Shown: positions 5,734 through 5,923 of the stretch, piece after piece
How the letters are laid out: each line of letters opens with the position of its first letter
Numbering within the stretch: position 1 is the first letter of the stretch
Assembly (NCBI GenBank): GCA_022564135.1
Contig: JADFLZ010000150.1
Location: forward strand, 1 to 5,923
DNA: 5,923 nt
Reading direction: 5' to 3'
Source of the DNA: Candidatus Zixiibacteriota bacterium
GTDB taxonomy: Bacteria; Zixibacteria; MSB-5A5; GN15; FEB-12
Translations under genes and position numbers: made by a program
Notes under the pieces: generated by a model
Told to the model about the DNA's origin: nothing
Database searches by the model: none
The model's input: only the letters and a program-made list of their open reading frames with translations

Positions 5734-5923
5734 ATGAATATTGACGAACAGCTTAGAGATAAATGGATGCCTCGATTTCACGGCTGCGTTGCCTACGCAT
5801 TTAGCAGTTTTTACGTTGGATACCGAAGTAATAGCGACTCCTTTCCTCGCCAAATTAATGAATTTTTGCATTCTGGAGTATTTGAAGTATTTTTCTTTGT
5901 AGGTCTAATTGCCTCGACAATTA
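5734..5923 (+). CDS. Start of an unknown protein, cut by the window edge
   Basis: An ATG at 5734 opens a frame with no stop for 63 complete codons up to the end of the window. The peptide begins MNIDEQLRDKWMPRFHG and is rich in aromatic residues. Residues about 48-63 (GVFEVFFFVGLIASTI) look like the beginning of a membrane helix, so an integral membrane protein is possible. No family is recognised from this piece. There is no clean Shine-Dalgarno, only purine-rich sequence (AAGAGAAGATAAGAAAT) upstream. Frequent AT-ending codons differ somewhat from the neighbouring genes. An alternative start at the ATG of Met12 (5767-5769) cannot be excluded. Confidence 0.5.
   Translation, partial: MNIDEQLRDKWMPRFHGCVAYAFSSFYVGYRSNSDSFPRQINEFLHSGVFEVFFFVGLIASTI

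Overview
The window looks like an ordinary chromosomal stretch from a Gram-negative-type bacterium. Evidence for this is a Sec signal peptide, a lipobox lipoprotein and a Na+/amino-acid symporter. No mobile-element genes, CRISPR array, tRNA or rRNA were seen. The mid-range base composition, TTG start use, tandem periplasmic thioredoxin protein and beta-rich repeat lipoprotein would suit an uncultured lineage near the FCB group (for example Zixibacteria-like). That placement is a guess from memory of similar proteins, not something the sequence proves.

Layout, left to right. At 1-179 (+) is the C-terminal end of a RarA/MgsA-type AAA+ ATPase, followed by a perfect palindrome that may terminate it. 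Positions 180-545 hold no gene. They carry an inverted pair of REP-like palindromes folding as a nested MITE/REPIN-like element (231-412), then short palindromes, a plausible sigma-70 promoter and a good ribosome binding site. At 546-1880 (+) is a full-length AGCS-family sodium/alanine symporter that must start at TTG. It converges, with a 2-nt gap, on a minus-strand gene (1883-3001) for an exported protein with two thioredoxin-like domains. A strong bidirectional terminator (3054-3081) separates that gene from an upstream minus-strand lipoprotein gene (3113-4177), whose C-terminal half is built from about eight G-x-F-x-G-x-W/F repeats. Further upstream on the same strand is a CNNM (DUF21) plus CBS-pair membrane protein (4303-5370) that lacks the usual C-terminal CorC/HlyC domain. 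It may be translationally coupled to a 52-codon ORF. The last 190 nt open a plus-strand ORF of unknown function that runs off the window.

The genes do not form an evident pathway. The three minus-strand genes are co-directional, but the terminator and spacing suggest mostly separate transcription units. Their common theme is the cell envelope: two inner-membrane transporter-type proteins, one periplasmic redox protein and one lipoprotein. I do not see a clear new multi-gene system. The least explained items are the repeat lipoprotein, the second thioredoxin domain without its cis-proline, the inverted REP element, and the truncated ORF at the right edge.
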